This document shows, one piece after another, positions 14,077 to 28,362 of a stretch of 64,000 bases of DNA. Both the position numbers and the translations under genes were made by a program. Position 1 is the first letter of the stretch; each line of letters begins with the position of its first letter. Source of the stretch: Drosophila persimilis (taxonomy: Eukaryota > Arthropoda > Insecta > Diptera > Drosophilidae); contig NW_020825322.1 of assembly GCF_003286085.1 (NCBI RefSeq), forward strand, positions 62,001-126,000. The letters run 5' to 3'. The notes beneath the pieces are model-generated. The model saw nothing but the letters and a program-made list of their open reading frames with translations. It was not told the DNA's origin and ran no database searches.

Positions 14077-16356
14077 TAGAGAGAGAGAGAGAGAGCGGCC
14101 GTTGATTATAGCAAAGAGAGAACAAAGACTTGAAGTGATAATTAAAAAGTTGTCCTGGAGCAAAAGTATAGCTGCGAAATAGCCCGAAATTCCATTCTAG
14201 TATTGGAAAAGTATCTTCTATAAATGTACATTTAATTACAGATACTTGTCGTGTGACGCCTGCAATTTGTTGCCCCAACTCTATGCGAAGGGCTTACTAA
14301 TGATAGATCTTCTCTTAACCCCTCTTTAGTGTCAAGTGCTGGCCAATTCTTATGTGCGGTGCGCTCAAAGTGCTGTCAACACTTGCTGCAGACAGGTGGC
14401 AAGTGTTCACATCCGTTGCCCTGCCCCCATTTCCATTCCCCATTTACTCTACCGTGTGCGTTGATAGCAGAGCTTAGCTCCAAGACAGATTACAGCTTAA
14501 ATGATGCATTAAAACAAACCGACACCCACACACACACGCGCACACGGGGACACGGGGACAAGGACCCACTGGAGGAGGGAAGCCACTCGTAGTTTATTAT
14601 TGACTGCTAAAGAGACCGGGACTAAGCCCAGGACGTGGCCGGCAAATGCCTTGACATTTAAGAAGACTTTGAGGCAGAAACACACACACACAGAGAGAGA
14701 GACAGAGAGGGCGAAAGAGAGAGAGTCAAACGATTTGGTGTCAATGGGCTTTGTGGTTGGGGGTTGGGGGTTGGGGGTTGCGAGGAGGAGTGAAACATAG
14801 ATGGTCAACACTTGTCCAGAGGTCGTGGAAGGAGGTAGCAAGCCCGACCCGCATCGCGGAGATCACCTCCATTAGGGGGGCACAAAACTCCGACATCATT
14901 CTTTATCCTGGCCCCAAAATTAAAACGAATACCACTTCACATCCCACATCCCACATCCACTGCTCCTCTTCCATTTAATTAAATTACCCAAATGACCAAA
15001 GCCGACACTCTACAAAAGCTCCAGGCTACAAGCTCCTCGTGTCTCCTTCCTCCTGCCTCTGGCCTCCTGGCTCCTGGCTCCTGGCTCCTGCCACTGATAT
15101 GTGGCACATTGTCTTAAGTGTTCCTAAGGATGGGGGGATGGGGCCATCCTGGCTTTGTCGTTTGTCCGTGTGTCGTGGTGAATTTTCTAATGTGCCTCAA
15201 TAAATTTCCAGCGTCGAAAAGTGCGTTTTATGCACTCTAATAACTCAAGAGGGAAAAACAACAGCAACGTCAGAGTCAGGATCAGAGTTTATCCAGCACT
15301 TGAATGGGGAAAATCCTGCACCCCACGCCCCATCCCTGCCTCCCATGCAGGGGAAAACATTCGTTATAAAGTGCTAAAAGTTTCAAGTAGCCTTGTACCT
15401 TAAGCCAAATGAAAGATGTTCCCGCCTCCTCCTCCTCCCCCTCTCCATCGTATGGAGCACGGGATGGGGGGGGTCCAGGCAAAAAGGAAAATTAATTATT
15501 AGCACGGACCTCTAGTTAAGATTAACAAACTGTGAAAATTGCTCAGCTTTAATTGAAATTAAGCAGCACTTGAGCAGACACCCTCCCCCCCCCATTCACC
15601 ATTCACCAGTCCCCATCCCCCTATTCCAAATCCAGCAGCAGCTGGTGGTATGGGTATCCAGCAGATACTTTGTAGTTTTTGTGCTGGCGGATTAATTTAA
15701 ATTTATTTGCAGAGCTTTTCAGAGTTGCAGCTACATTTTACTTTTACTTTTCTGCTCTCCGCTCCTCCGCTTCCCGCTTCCCGCTTTTCTGTCCCGTAAT
15801 TTATGCCACGCCTGGCAAATCATTTGAAAATCAGCTTAGCCCTAGCCTTAGTCTATAACTTGCGACACAGTTGCAAAATCAACAGGAAAAGCAGCAGGAA
15901 AAGGCGGAGCGAGGATACTGCAAAAAATCCATCATAAAATAGTAAAAAGAAGGCCAAAGAGAGAGCAAGAATAGATGCGATAGTGGATGCTCTGGATACC
16001 CTTGTATTTGGATACACTATTCTTAAGGTGCGTTCTAAATACAAAATATAGTCTATACATTTTTTCGTGTCTCTATCCCCACAAAGCATTATTCTTAAGA
16101 GAGAAACCCTGCCTTTTACCACAGAATTTCATGAATTACTTGATCCCCCACTTAGTGCTTTTTCCATCTTTCAGAAGGGGTATATTCTATATGCTTTCAA
16201 AGGAAGGCAAATAATGTGCTCTTCCTGCTGAAAAGTATTGAAACCCTCTGTTAGGGTATCCCTAACGAAGAAAGCGAACGAATTCCAATGCAAACACAAA
16301 AGGGATGTAATGAGTGGGAACCCAAAGGCGTTTGGGCTGAGAATTGCGATGATGGG
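14077..16356. other. Non-coding stretch
   Basis: No gene is supported. It holds GA tracts near 14081-14095 and 14693-14720, a CA tract at about 14524-14540, GGGGTTG units at about 14759-14780 and GGCTCCT units at about 15068-15090. Confidence 0.5.
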
Positions 16357-16412
16357 AGGCATGAGGCATGAGGCATGAGGCATGAGGCATGAGGCATGCG
16401 GCATGCGGCATG
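16357..16412. repeat. Heptanucleotide tandem repeat (AGGCATG)x8
   Basis: Six exact AGGCATG units are followed by two CGGCATG units. The period of 7 makes all frames open, which explains the open frames read across it. Confidence 0.9.
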
Positions 16413-19400
16413 TATTGGGAAGGGGGGGGTTGGCTTGGTTTGGTTGTGGGCTTTGGGGCAGCCCACGCGTTAAGCTCCAAGTGTTGACAACCGGCAGATG
16501 GAAAACTTTGCCCTGCAAAATGTCTTGGAAAAACAAGCCTACACTCGAATGTGCGCCGCCAGGCGGCTGGGAAAACTTTCTAATAAATAACTTATTAAAA
16601 TATTAAAGTGAAGCAGCCAGGCAGCACGGCTCCACCGCTCTCCCCTCCTCGAAAGGCCCCCTCCTCCACACACATGCCGACTTTTAAGCCGCCTTAAGCC
16701 AAAGTAACTTTTTAAGTTCATTTCTTCTGCTGAGTTTTGTAGATGTCGATGTCGATGAAGCAATAGCTATTGGGAAAGGAATGGGGGGGAGGGGAAGGAG
16801 TTCCTGGGAAGGGTTTTGGAAAAGCCAAAGGCAAATCAATTGGAATTACCAGTAATCATCGAAAAATCGAGTAAATCAGTTCACGTTTCGGGGGAATCGA
16901 AGTCGAAGCGATTGATATTCTTAGGGGCAGAGGAGCAGAGGATTGTAGTTGCAGAAAGTGTCAGGCATAAGAGCTAGAGAAACACTCAAAAGAAACCAAA
17001 AGATACAGAAAAGCGAGATCATTCAGCTTAAACATGTATCTATTATCCATGCTGTTGTATCTGTTAGATAAAGAGATACAGCCTGCCATGCAGCCATTGA
17101 ACCTATGCGACTGAGATCTTGCAAAAGTCTCCTGTTTCACCTTGGTTTTCCTTTAAATTTTGCCAAACTGTTGCCCAAATATGACACCTTCAACGTGCAT
17201 GACTGCCACATGGGCCCCAGGGGGCAGGGCAGAGCAGGGCAGGGCAGGGCAGCGTAGCGTCGTCTGAGTTCCATCGATTGGTAATCCCAATGTGCCGCAA
17301 GTTTATTTCCATCGATTTTCCCGTACCCAAAGAGCAGCATCTCCACCCCGGCTTAAACTCTACATGAAATGTCCCTTTGTTGCCGTTTTGCAGAGGGGTA
17401 TTCATGGTTGGTCTTGCACCTTAGACGGAGTGCCATTCTGCCTGGTTCTTAGCATGTTTCTTGGGCGATAAATATGTATTATCTCAGTTAAAAATCTCCA
17501 TTTATCCATTTAAAAATAGGGTATCCACGGAATACTATCTTCCTCATTTCTATAACTGGCCCTTCAATATTTCTTTCAATTTTTTCCTGTGAGCAACCTG
17601 TCAAATACGTTGACAATTCTGTGACGAGCCTAAAAAAAGACAGCCAGTTCAAACGCCATGTTAAAAAAAAGGGAAATGGTCCTCTCTTGTTGAATTTTAT
17701 TTTTATTTTTTTTTTGTGGCACGCAGACTGTGCCACAGGGATAGTCATTCACATGGCGCGACGGCGGCGTTTTTCTCTCTTCAAATGCCACACAGGAATT
17801 ATGCAAAAATTGACTTTAGGACTTTGGATTATGAAGCATGTAAAGCGACGCCCAACAACCGCGAATAAATTCACAAAAAAAAAAAAATGGTGAAGAGAGA
17901 GGATTCAAGTGCCACAGACACGGAAACACAGACACAGGAAGAGGCAGTGGCAGTGGCAGTGGCAGGGAGACAATTGGGGTTAGGTGGAGAGGTGACAGGG
18001 CGGCCAGAGGTGGGTGACTCGAGTGGCTGTGTCTGTGCGGCTGTGTGGTTGGATTTTGTGACTCGTTGGACACGTAAAAGTGGCAATAATAAAAACGATA
18101 GCAATGCAAATACGTGATGGGCTTCAAAAAATATCCGTTTCAGTGCGGATCCCATTCCACTCCACTCCATCCCACTTCATCGCCATTCCGTTCCGTGGCA
18201 GTCCGTACTCCCCGCTGTGTGTTAGTCTGTCTAATCCATCATTAGGCCAGGTAATTATGACTGAAATTAGGCAAGTGCCATGTGTGTGTGTGTGTGTGTG
18301 TGTGTTTGTGTGCGTCATAAAAGTGGGTTTCCTCTGCTCATTCTGTCGGGGAAACTATAGTGTTCTGTTTTCCGTATTCGGTATGGGTTTTAGGCATAGA
18401 GTCGGAGTTGGAGTCTGGGGCCAAGTAATAAATTGTGCCGTGTGCCAGCAGCAAACCAAATGGCAGCTGCTTTTTCACTGTCACCACCCCAGCACCGGAT
18501 CCACCGGCTGCCCCGTTTTGGCTCTCACATGCAAATTGAAAACTTAACAGCATTTTTAGTGCGCCAGTATGTGGACCCCCACCCCCGCCCAACGGGTCGT
18601 CTGTGGTGTGGTCTCGGTCTCGTCTGCAATGGCACTGCGCTTAGTCGCAGCCTCAGCAATTAATCGCGCACTCGACTAACTGACGCGCTGCCCGCCTTCC
18701 CCCCGACCAGCCCCCTTCAAAAGGGGCCACAGGGCTGCCCCAGTAATTGTAACTGTTTACAGCAACAGCCGAACATGTCGCATGTTTTATGGCCAGGGAT
18801 GCTCTGCTCTGCTCCGCTCCTTTCGGGGGGCGTCGTTTGTGGCTCAGCTTTGATGCGCTGCGATAAAACGTTGTGCCTTGTGCCATGATCTGATTTAAGC
18901 GAAATGAACTGTTCAGCAAAGTGGTTCACAAATTTAGACTGCAAAAAGATATATTGTATTCATTGGGGTTCGTTGAGATGAGATGAGGCTCCAAAGGGTT
19001 TGGATTGTCTGCACCTGAAGCTAGACCTTTCAATATTCAAAGAGGTTCTTAAAGAAGAAAAGTAACACAAAAAAAAGCATCAAACATTGAACAAATATTA
19101 TGTTTCCTTTTGGAATAATAATCCTTATAGAATTGCGATATTTTCCTAAAGTTTTCTGTTCTATTTAGATGGGATGCATACACGAGATGACGAAAAAAAA
19201 TATTCACCCCACCGTATAAGTAGCGAAAATATTTGAGGAATTGTTAAGGAATTGAACGCCATAGGTATTCTACTAATGAATCCTTTTCCTAAACTTAAAT
19301 CGCATACAAAATTTACTTAAATTCTGCAAAACAGGCTCGAACTTAGCCAAGACCAAAAGTTACCTTTGCAAAGGTCTCAAAATGTAATTTGATAATTAAT

Positions 19401-21342
19401 TAACTACGAGTTTATGCCACCTGGAATAACTAGGAATAATTGGAAATCTCAAAATGATTCTGTGAACATTGATATCCTTGGAAAATGGCTGCCATGGCCG
19501 CCATCCCATGGGACGTGTCTTGAAAATATATTTGATAATGCAACGAAATGCAACAAACTGCAATAAAATGCAGCTCAAATTTGACTTTTATGGAAGTCGA
19601 GTTAATTCAGGCAAACAATAATAAAAATAAAAGGAATAATTACAATTTGCAATGCGAATGCGAATGCGATGTGCGTGTATGCAAATGAAAATTCTAGAAT
19701 GAATTGCCCACAGAAGGGGCATTTATTGAAATTTTCTATTCATTTCAGATATCCATCGCAGCCAAAATGCAATCGCAATTAGTGCATAAATCAGTTGCAT
19801 ATTTTGGGCTCTGACTCTGGCTTTCTGTAATGCGAGACATAATGTGTTGCCTAAACATTACAGATTACCCACAGGCCGAGTCGCAGTCGCAGTCACAGTC
19901 GGAGTGGAGTGGAGTGGAGTCCTCGTCACCATCCTTTTCAATGACAATGTGTGGAAATGTGTTGTGCAATTTATTTATGAAATTTGGCGAGTATTTATGC
20001 AAATGTAAACTTTATGGGCAATATGTGTAGAAACAATGAGAGAACCTTTGGCCTCAAATAAATGATTACATTTCATTTCGAGAGAGACGAAAAGGAAAGC
20101 GAAGACGCTTACCGCATATAAAATTTCGAATCGCAATGTTCGCAAAGGCCTCAAAGGGAGTCCAGGCTCCTTCTGACCAAGGACCACAAATGAACAATTG
20201 ACGTAAAGAATACGCAAAAATTAATGAAATTCCTTGGAAATGTGGCAATGAAGACGTTTCAGCCATCTCTCTAGCCACAAGTCCGAGTCCGAGTCCGAGT
20301 CCGAAGTGTGCACGCAAAAAGGTTCCTTCCCTCACAGAGTGTCCTCGAGTCCTTGGCCGACATCCTTCTGCCATTTACTGGCCTCTAAATTTGCCAAAAA
20401 GTTCATTAGAGTAAGACAAAGATGACCCCCTCCACCCTCCCTCGATCCTTTGTGTTCTCGGACTCCATCTTTCCATGCCACCCTCTCTGGTGGTGTTTTG
20501 TTGGTTATTTTAATTAAAAGCACATAAACGAGACGGCCAGGGTCCGTTCGAGATGGTGGTAGCCAGGAGCCAGTAGACCTGGGACCTGGACCACAGTCCA
20601 TTCATTCCACTGCCACTGCCACTGCCACTGCCCTATGCATGCGCTGCCTTCCGCCCTCCCAACTTGCGGCCACAAAATAATTATTGCAAGGAAATATTCT
20701 ATGAATGGAGGGGCAAAAAGTTTCAGTCAGGACTGGGGCTGCTGCTCACTTTACGCCACACGCCAAACAATGCAACATGGAAAACTTTTATTCCACTTCT
20801 ACTAGCAGAAGTAGTTCTGCTTCTGCTTCTACTTCTATTTCTGTTTCCATTTCCCTGTTGGAGCCGCCTCCAAGGTGCACGAACGAACGAACCAACGAAC
20901 GAATGAACGAACCTTTTGAGACAATGCAATCCAAATCCAAAAGTTTCACGACTGCAGGGCCCTTCGTTGTCAAATAACAGTATTCCTCTGTCCAGGCAAA
21001 TGTACCTTCGAAACCGTTGATCGATCCCCATCAAAGTTGGTTGCCAAAGTTCCCCGACGTGTCTGTCTCTGTGACCGTGGAGCATGACCCACGAAATTGA
21101 TGGGATCGGTGGAGTTTATCATGAGGCCATTCTCTGGTTTATTGGTTGCTTGTTCAATGCTCAATCAATCAGTACATGAAGTTGAAAGTTTCTGTATGGC
21201 ATGTAATGTTCTAGATAGTAGATCTCGCTGAAACTACAATGGAACTTTCAGTGGGAAATTTATTGAACGGAATCGTTAGAGTACTAGCAAAAGTCATCTT
21301 CTTAATGAATGAAATGCATTTTTCCACGGAAACATGTTCGAT
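16413..21342. other. Non-coding stretch
   Basis: No gene is supported. It holds GGGCA units at about 17222-17252, GGCAGT units at about 17944-17965, a (TG)n at about 18282-18306, GAGTCC units at about 20280-20303 and CCACTG units at about 20608-20631. The stretch 19.0-19.8 kb is AT-rich and featureless. Confidence 0.5.
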
Positions 21343-21480
21343 GTTATTGTTCGCTGCTATAGCTCGCTGTTATTGCTCGCTGTTATTGCTCGCTGTTATT
21401 ACTCGCTGTTATTGCTCGCTGTTATTGCTCGCTGTTATCGCTCGCTGTTCTCGCTCGGTGAAGGCGCTCGCTGTTACCGC
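21343..21480. repeat. 13-bp minisatellite (GTTATTGCTCGCT)
   Basis: Eight units of exactly 13 bp run from 21343 to 21446, followed by degenerate units to about 21480. Most units contain CTGTTA across the junction, the same hexamer that dominates the clusters at 47-59 kb. The period is not a multiple of three, so it is not a coding repeat. Confidence 0.85.
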
Positions 21481-23841
21481 ACATATGACTGGTAAGAGTG
21501 GTTAGACTGGTACAACACTCTGAGAGCGTTGAAGATCGGTCTCCACTTCCCCTCGACTCTCCATACGGCTCTCTTAGCGTAAGGGAAGGATGTAAGGGAA
21601 AATGTACAATGACTTCCACTTTATCCACACACTTCTACAAACATTGAGTATTACTTTTGAAAACATGATTTTAACGTAATTTCCAATAAACGTTTAATGG
21701 AAATAAATCCATCAATGCTCTTAATGGCCTCAAGGTGTTACAGGGAGTTTCCTATCGATTTGCATGAATTTTGTCTGCAAAGCTCTTAAAGGAATCAACA
21801 CTGATGCTGCTTGCTAATCCCTAGCTAAATCCCTTTGTTCGTTATTTCATACAGAATTTCGGTTAACCAAAAACCTTCATTTAGTGGAGAGTGGATGGAG
21901 CGAGCGATTTTAAAGAAATTTAAATAAATGTTCACACCATATTAAGCATAATCCCTGGCAGTCTCAACCCTTCTGGCTGTCCACTGCTCTGTTATCCTGC
22001 TCTGCCCTGGACTGCCCTTTGTTCTCCTGGTCTGTCCTGTCCTGTCCTATCCTGTTCTGCGCTGGACTCTTTCCAAAAGCTGGGACTATGCTGAAATGTC
22101 GGGTTTTTCGTGGGTATGTGTGGGCTCTGTGCTCCGTGCGTATGAATTTGCAACTTAATTGAGTAAATGTGGTCATCAGTTGCATTTCGGTGAAGTTTTG
22201 CCAGCCAGCGAGCGAGCGGCTGCAGGATGCACTGGCAATGCCTTCGGGCAAGTGTGCGCAACTGTACCGGAAATGAGGACGAGCAGATGCCGCTAAGCAG
22301 CTTAAGCACACCACACAGAGTGGTACACTCACACACCGACAGAATGGGAGTGCCACGAGTGTGCAGCATGCAGCAAGCAGCAGGTTGTGGCCATCGACAT
22401 AGAGCCGCTCAACCTTGCTCCAAAGTACGAACTTTGTGGCCTCCATTGGCTTCCTTCCCCCAAAAGCCAGCCGCCCTGCACTGGGCTAAACTTGCATAGC
22501 CCTGAAATAGGGCTACTAAAATGCATTTCATAAGGGTTGTAACGAATGAAAGTCATAGGAGGATAGAAGGATATTCAACAGCAACCTCTAAGGTGCGCTT
22601 CTTGAACTGCCAATCGCTCTTCTGGTGCCCGTTCCCGTTACGATGTTTGTTCTGCTCTGAACTGAACAAAAACCATCTAAAAGTAGTGCTAATGCAGAAC
22701 TTGCCACCGATTTATTGCAGTGTATGGCTGCTCCCCAAACTACAAAGCAAATTTGCATGCATGCGGTGACCCTGGGCGGATTGAATGGTCGGATGGTCGG
22801 AAGCCTTCTGGGCATCTCCAGAAAACTGATGGAACCATTGTGGAGAAGGGGAGGGAAGGGCCAGGAGAAGACACACATTTTTGGGGCCATTGCCATTTAA
22901 ATATTAAACGCATTTGAAAGTTGCACACTCCACTCCGTGCAGCAGAACAGACCAGAACAGAACAGAACAGAACCATTAAATGAGTTCCGACAGCTAGGGA
23001 TGGAAATCAGGATGTGTCACGGGGGCTTAGGATCCGAATGCGAGTGAGAATGCGAAAACAGTTGGCTGTCCAGAACTTCCCCGAACTGTCCTCATCGATT
23101 TACCGAGCCATCGCAATGCCGCATCCCTGGTACCTCTCTGGTGCCTCTTTGGTATCTCCCAGATCCTTCAGACACACGGATCCACACGTTCCGTTCGGTG
23201 GTCGCATAAGGGCCATCCTGTGCAACGGGGGGATTCTCAGTTTTATTTCGCTTCTAATTTGCGCGCTGCCCCAGCAAATTGAAACATTTTGTGCAACGGA
23301 AACGAAGTGCAATGACTTCCCCATTCGCCTCATTCCCCCATTCCACGTCATGACTGTTTTGGGGCATGGCATCCACCTCCTGGGGATGTTCCCACTGTCT
23401 CTGCCACACACAGCTCCTCTTTTGCTGGCTGCTTCTGCTGCTGCTGAGGTATCTCTCTCAACATTGTCGTCACTTTGAGTGGCTTCCACTTCGCTGTGCA
23501 TCAGGATTTTTTTGCCACTTTCCTGTGGACCTTATTGCGGTGTCAAGGGAGTCGCCCCAAAGAGTTGACGACTGGAGACACACATACGTACATGTATATC
23601 ATGGCATCATGGAATACAACCGGAAGTTTTTTGGCATATGAAATTTTGTTGTATGCCGCAGGAAGACATGTATGTAGATATCTACACATGCAGTGCTCGT
23701 GTGTTCCTGTTTAAGTGGTGGCAAGAGGCAAATGTTTCACATTAGATTGTAGTGGGTACCAGGCGTTTTACTACTGATTCTACAGAGTGTCATTGGAGGC
23801 AACAATTTGAAGATGAAATATGGTCTGCCATGCTCGTTCAC
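21481..23841. other. Non-coding stretch
   Basis: Nothing gene-like is supported. An open frame of about 154 codons on the plus strand at 23014-23478 has no recognisable domain and no clear codon bias. Confidence 0.45.
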
Positions 23842-24058
23842 TTGGATTAATCTCTGTCCGATTGAAATTCTGATCACTTCAAAATCTGTTCTACCAAGAC
23901 ATGTTCTATCAACCTCTGATCGCCTCGAACCCTGTTCTTTCAAGTCATGTTCCGCCACACTCTGTTCCATCAATCCATGATCTATTAAGTCATCTATTTT
24001 CTGTCAAAGTCAGATCGCTTCATACGATGTCCCATCAAGCTTTGTTCTATCAAATACC
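23842..24058. repeat. Degenerate 15-bp minisatellite (TGTTCTATCAAGTCA)
   Basis: Around a dozen units of mostly 15 bp can be aligned by eye, e.g. TGTTCTACCAAGACA, TGTTCTATCAACCTC, TGTTCTTTCAAGTCA and TGTCCCATCAAGCTT. Two 18-bp units begin the array. Although 15 is a multiple of three, stops and 16- to 20-bp units break the frame, so a coding origin is not supported. Confidence 0.7.
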
Positions 24059-27000
24059 TCTCTACTTACGTTCTTTTCAACACTGGTTACCGGTTTTTTA
24101 AGTCTGATGGAATTCGTGGTTATATCTAAAGGATATCCCAATCCTTTTTTGCTTTAAGACATAGCATTTGGGGTTGCTTCACTTAACTTTTTACTCCTCC
24201 CAATAGTTTTCTTCTCTGGCAGCTTTTGCCATTGAATTTTCTATGGGAATTAATGAAGAAATTGGAATAAAATGGTCAGCCATCAGTGTATAATGCGCAT
24301 CTATTAGAATTTAAGTGCTTTCCAATCAATAATTTGGGGAAATTGCATTCAAATTGATGATAAGAAAAACGAAAGAGAAAGAGTGAGCGAGTGGGGAATA
24401 GGAAGGAAACTTGATATGAAATCATTCTAAGGTACTCGAAAATGAATGCCCACTTTCGGAATTATCATATTTCTCCCCCAAGCAACAGCTTCACTTCCAC
24501 TCCCACCCCATCTCATTTGATGGTCTTTTAATTTCCTATACTCCTTTGAGAGTTTTAAGAACGGGGAAGTGGGTTCTGCTGTGCTCTGTTCTGCTGGCAC
24601 CGTAGTTGTTTTTCGAATCTCGGTTCATGGCATTTTATTAGATTTTCTGGGCCACCCAGAGAGAGGCCCCGCCCACTTTGTGGAAAACAAATTAATCCTT
24701 TTAAGCATTAAGTTCCCATCATCATACTCTCATACACATGGCAATGTGTGTCTGTGTGTCTGCGTGTGTGTGGGTAAAGTTTATTTAATTATGCAAAGGA
24801 AATTTAATTTTTAATGAAAATTGTTTGAAGTTTTACACACGAAGACCCCCAATACCACACATAAGCACACACACACACACAAACACGTATAGGAAGGACA
24901 TGGCATTTTTCTATAGGGGCATACACGCACATATAAATATGTATGTATCTACAGATTTGCAGGTACATTCAGATATATATTGTCCCGCAGTTGTACATAT
25001 GATTTATGCCCAGTCGCAATGCCCCCAATTTCTTTTTTGCATTATTTCTTTCTTTGCGCCGCGACTCAAATATATTTATTACCTTTAATTAAAAACGCCA
25101 TTTGTCACTCCACTTCCACCCTCCAGAAGGGTGGTCCCACTCCTGCCAGATACAAAAATACAGGTGTACGCTTGTACGGCTGTACCGGTGTACAGGCAGC
25201 ATCGATATTATTAATTGCTTTCAATTAAAGCCGCAACACAAAGCACACAAAATTGAATGCCCGACGTCTGACACGTGGCTCCAGAGACAGAGTTTGAGAC
25301 CCTATCTCCCGTATGGGATTTACAGGATGCACAGGATGTAGAGAACAGGATGTGTCCTGTCTGCCAGGCTTCATCCAAGTCCCAGCCATCAATCAATGTT
25401 ATCCTTTCGGACCGCATAAAGATCTGAACTCGATTATATTGTGCAACAACTCGTCTTTCACGTATGGCAGCGATATGGTAGGACAGACATATGGTCTGGT
25501 ATACCATATCTAGGAATCATCATCTCTTTGAAGGAGAAATCGAGGTATCATCCATTTGAAGGAGAAGTCGTGGTACAATCAACTCCAAAGACAACTCCTG
25601 AAAAGAAGTAAGAGTCAATTGCCCGCGCACCAGTCTCTCTGTCCTTGTCGAAAACATTTGCCATTCAATTTTCAATTAATCGCAAATGAAAACGAAAAAG
25701 CCTGAACGAATCAAAGGACGCGGGATAGCCAGGATCAGGCGGCTTTTGCGGGTTTTTGGGTCGCCGACAAATGCGAGTCCATTAGGAATGAGCGATTTGT
25801 AGTCATTGCTAAATTGCTGGCAATAAAAATGAGATCAGAACAAATAAATAAAACGGCTCCACCTTTGTGGGTGTCTGCACATCGTTTGGCGGTGCCAAAG
25901 GTCCTGTGTCCGTGCCCACATCCGTGTCCGTGTCCGTGTCCTTGGGCGAGCAACAATTGCTCACGAAGTGAAGTAATGATGTGGCAACGACATCGATGCA
26001 CGTCCCGCCCCACACCACGACTTGGCTGCACCTTTGGCCGCAAAAATAAATCTCTAAGCCCCATCCCCCCGTCCGTCGCAAACTGGTGGTGGAGTCATCT
26101 CAGGGATGCTGTATCTTGGATGCAGCCTGGCAGTGGCAGGGCAACCAAATGAATTTAGTTAGCTCTTGCCCCAGCTTCCGTCGCTGCCATTACCCACTCA
26201 ACTGTGGCCAAGTTCTTGAGTTCTCTTCCCTTCTGAGTTTCACGAAACTTAGTTAGACCAGACCATCAGACCCTCAGACCCCAGACCATCACCAGAAGCC
26301 GCAACCGAAGAGGAGCACCAGCAGACAGCAAACATACACTGACAGGAGGAGCACCAGGGAGTGCACGGCAGGAGCTACGGGCTTTGCGCGCAAGGAAATG
26401 CATTTCTCTCAGTGCCCAATGCCGCTTTGTGGCCCAAGTTCAAGGCCACAGATTGAAGGCACTCGTTACTGGCAAGCAAGCAGCTGGTGAATAGAAGGCG
26501 AAACAAGTCCAGCTTATGCCACGGCCAATCAATCAAGCGACTCACATCCTATTCAATGTGCACAACACTTGAAGCTGCAGAGGTCGTCACATGCTTCGGT
26601 GGTCTTTTGATGTACGAATCAATGGGCATACGAAATGCCGATCAAAGCTTCGTATTCGTTGCGTAGGTCATGGACGAGAGCACAGGTCACAGGGAACAAA
26701 TTAAAGTCAAGGCCTCGCATAACGTGGAAGCACAGACACTATGTCTTTGGTGAAAGAGGGGGGCTGGTGCTCCTGCTCTAACTTCATCTCTTCCATCTTC
26801 GGTTTTGCCATTCTCACTCACACTCGCGCACGAAAAAAAAAACAGCGAGTGACTTCTCTCGCTACTTGTTTTACCGTTGCTTTGACTCGTTTTACTCACT
26901 CTCTGCATCTCTCTGTCACACGCACATTGGCAAGAGACACAGAACCGATAAGAAAAGCGAGCGTTAGCGTTGTGGGATGCTGCAAGGGTCGCGGCTTTAC

Positions 27001-28339
27001 TTTTATAACCGGTACTCAGTGCATATTTATGGTTCCTATAACAGCCTCCAAGGAGTTTTCATCCGGCATCAGACTGCTTCATCGATGGACCACCGGAGCC
27101 ACGAGTACGGTATAGCCGCACGTGAAGATGAAGAACGGCCTTAACTCGAGTGTAGAATAGAATCTTGTAATGTGAGGTTACAGCTCGAACTAGGATCTAC
27201 CAGGTGGGCTTGCAACAGGCCCTACTTGTGGCACCAGCTCATTGTCTCGTCGTGGCACTAGCAGACACATCCGTTGCAAAGAGGAACATTGTAGGGGCGA
27301 TTAAATTTTAGGAGATCTCCCTCGATAGATGCTCCATTTCCAGAGGAACAGGACCATTATAAAGGATAGCCCGAAAGGACAGCAACATTGTAGCTGCCAT
27401 CCCATCGATGTGGCGCGGCTGTGGAAGTGGCAGTGGCAGCGTCAGTGTGGAAATGTCATCGGAAGTTTGTGGTGCAACAGTGTTGCAGTTGAAAGGGTTT
27501 TCCCCGAGCCCGTGCCCGTGCCCGTGCCCGAGCCCGAGCCCGTGACACCATCCGTGCAGCCCGTGCTGCCAAGTTTGTTGTTGAAACTATTGCAACTTGC
27601 AGTTGCACCATTTTTGCTGCTTGGTGCTGCTGTCGCGTGTCAGCGGCAGATTTTGGCTGTGAATTATGTGCGTGGCGTGGCACGCACAACGAACCGCAGT
27701 GGCACTGGCACACGCCTCTGCCTGCCACAAACAGTTGCCACAGCGCTCTGCCACCTTCTGCCCGCAAATTCAATTAGATGAAGCATTTTTCGAACACCAT
27801 CGAACACCAGAAGAAGCAGCAGCCACAACAACACCAAAAACATCAAAAGTGCGACAACATTTGAAAGGAAAGACCTCACATGTGGTCCGCCACAAAAGGG
27901 GGCACACAGGGCTGCCGAAAACCGGGAGGGGAGGCTGAGTATGCCAAGAAGGTATTGTAGATATCGAGCCGAAAGGCATGTTAAAGTCTCTGCGTCGAAC
28001 AGCTTAAAGCACAGCTACACCGAGGGATATAGCCGTACTTTAACTCGTCTGAAGGAGAGAATGAACCAGCCTTAAGGCATAGCTATAGCATCCAGCAATC
28101 ATGATTCCCATATCTTCTTTTCCTGCTTGAAATACATCCTTTATCCTGGATCCATGCATCAGAATAGTCAAAAAGAAACATAATTTCAAGTTTATCAAGA
28201 GTCCTTGAATACAGATCTGTTAAAGATCTCCCATAGATTCCTGTAGCTCCTGAGATACAGCAAATCTTTACTTCTTCACTCAATATCGATTTCTGTACTA
28301 TGAAAATCCTTCTTGAAGCCCCTACGTTGTTTGCCCTCG
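24059..28339. other. Non-coding stretch
   Basis: No gene is supported. It contains CCGTGT units at about 25921-25945, CAGACC units at about 26255-26290 and CCCGTG/CCCGAG units at about 27508-27543. A 124-codon plus frame at 26741-27115 shows no domain. Confidence 0.45.
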
Positions 28340-28362
28340 GTGTGTGTGTGTGTGTGTGTGTG
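28340..28362. repeat. (GT)n microsatellite
   Basis: An uninterrupted GT tract of about 11 units. Similar tracts lie at about 29317-29341 and 29944-29968. Confidence 0.85.
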
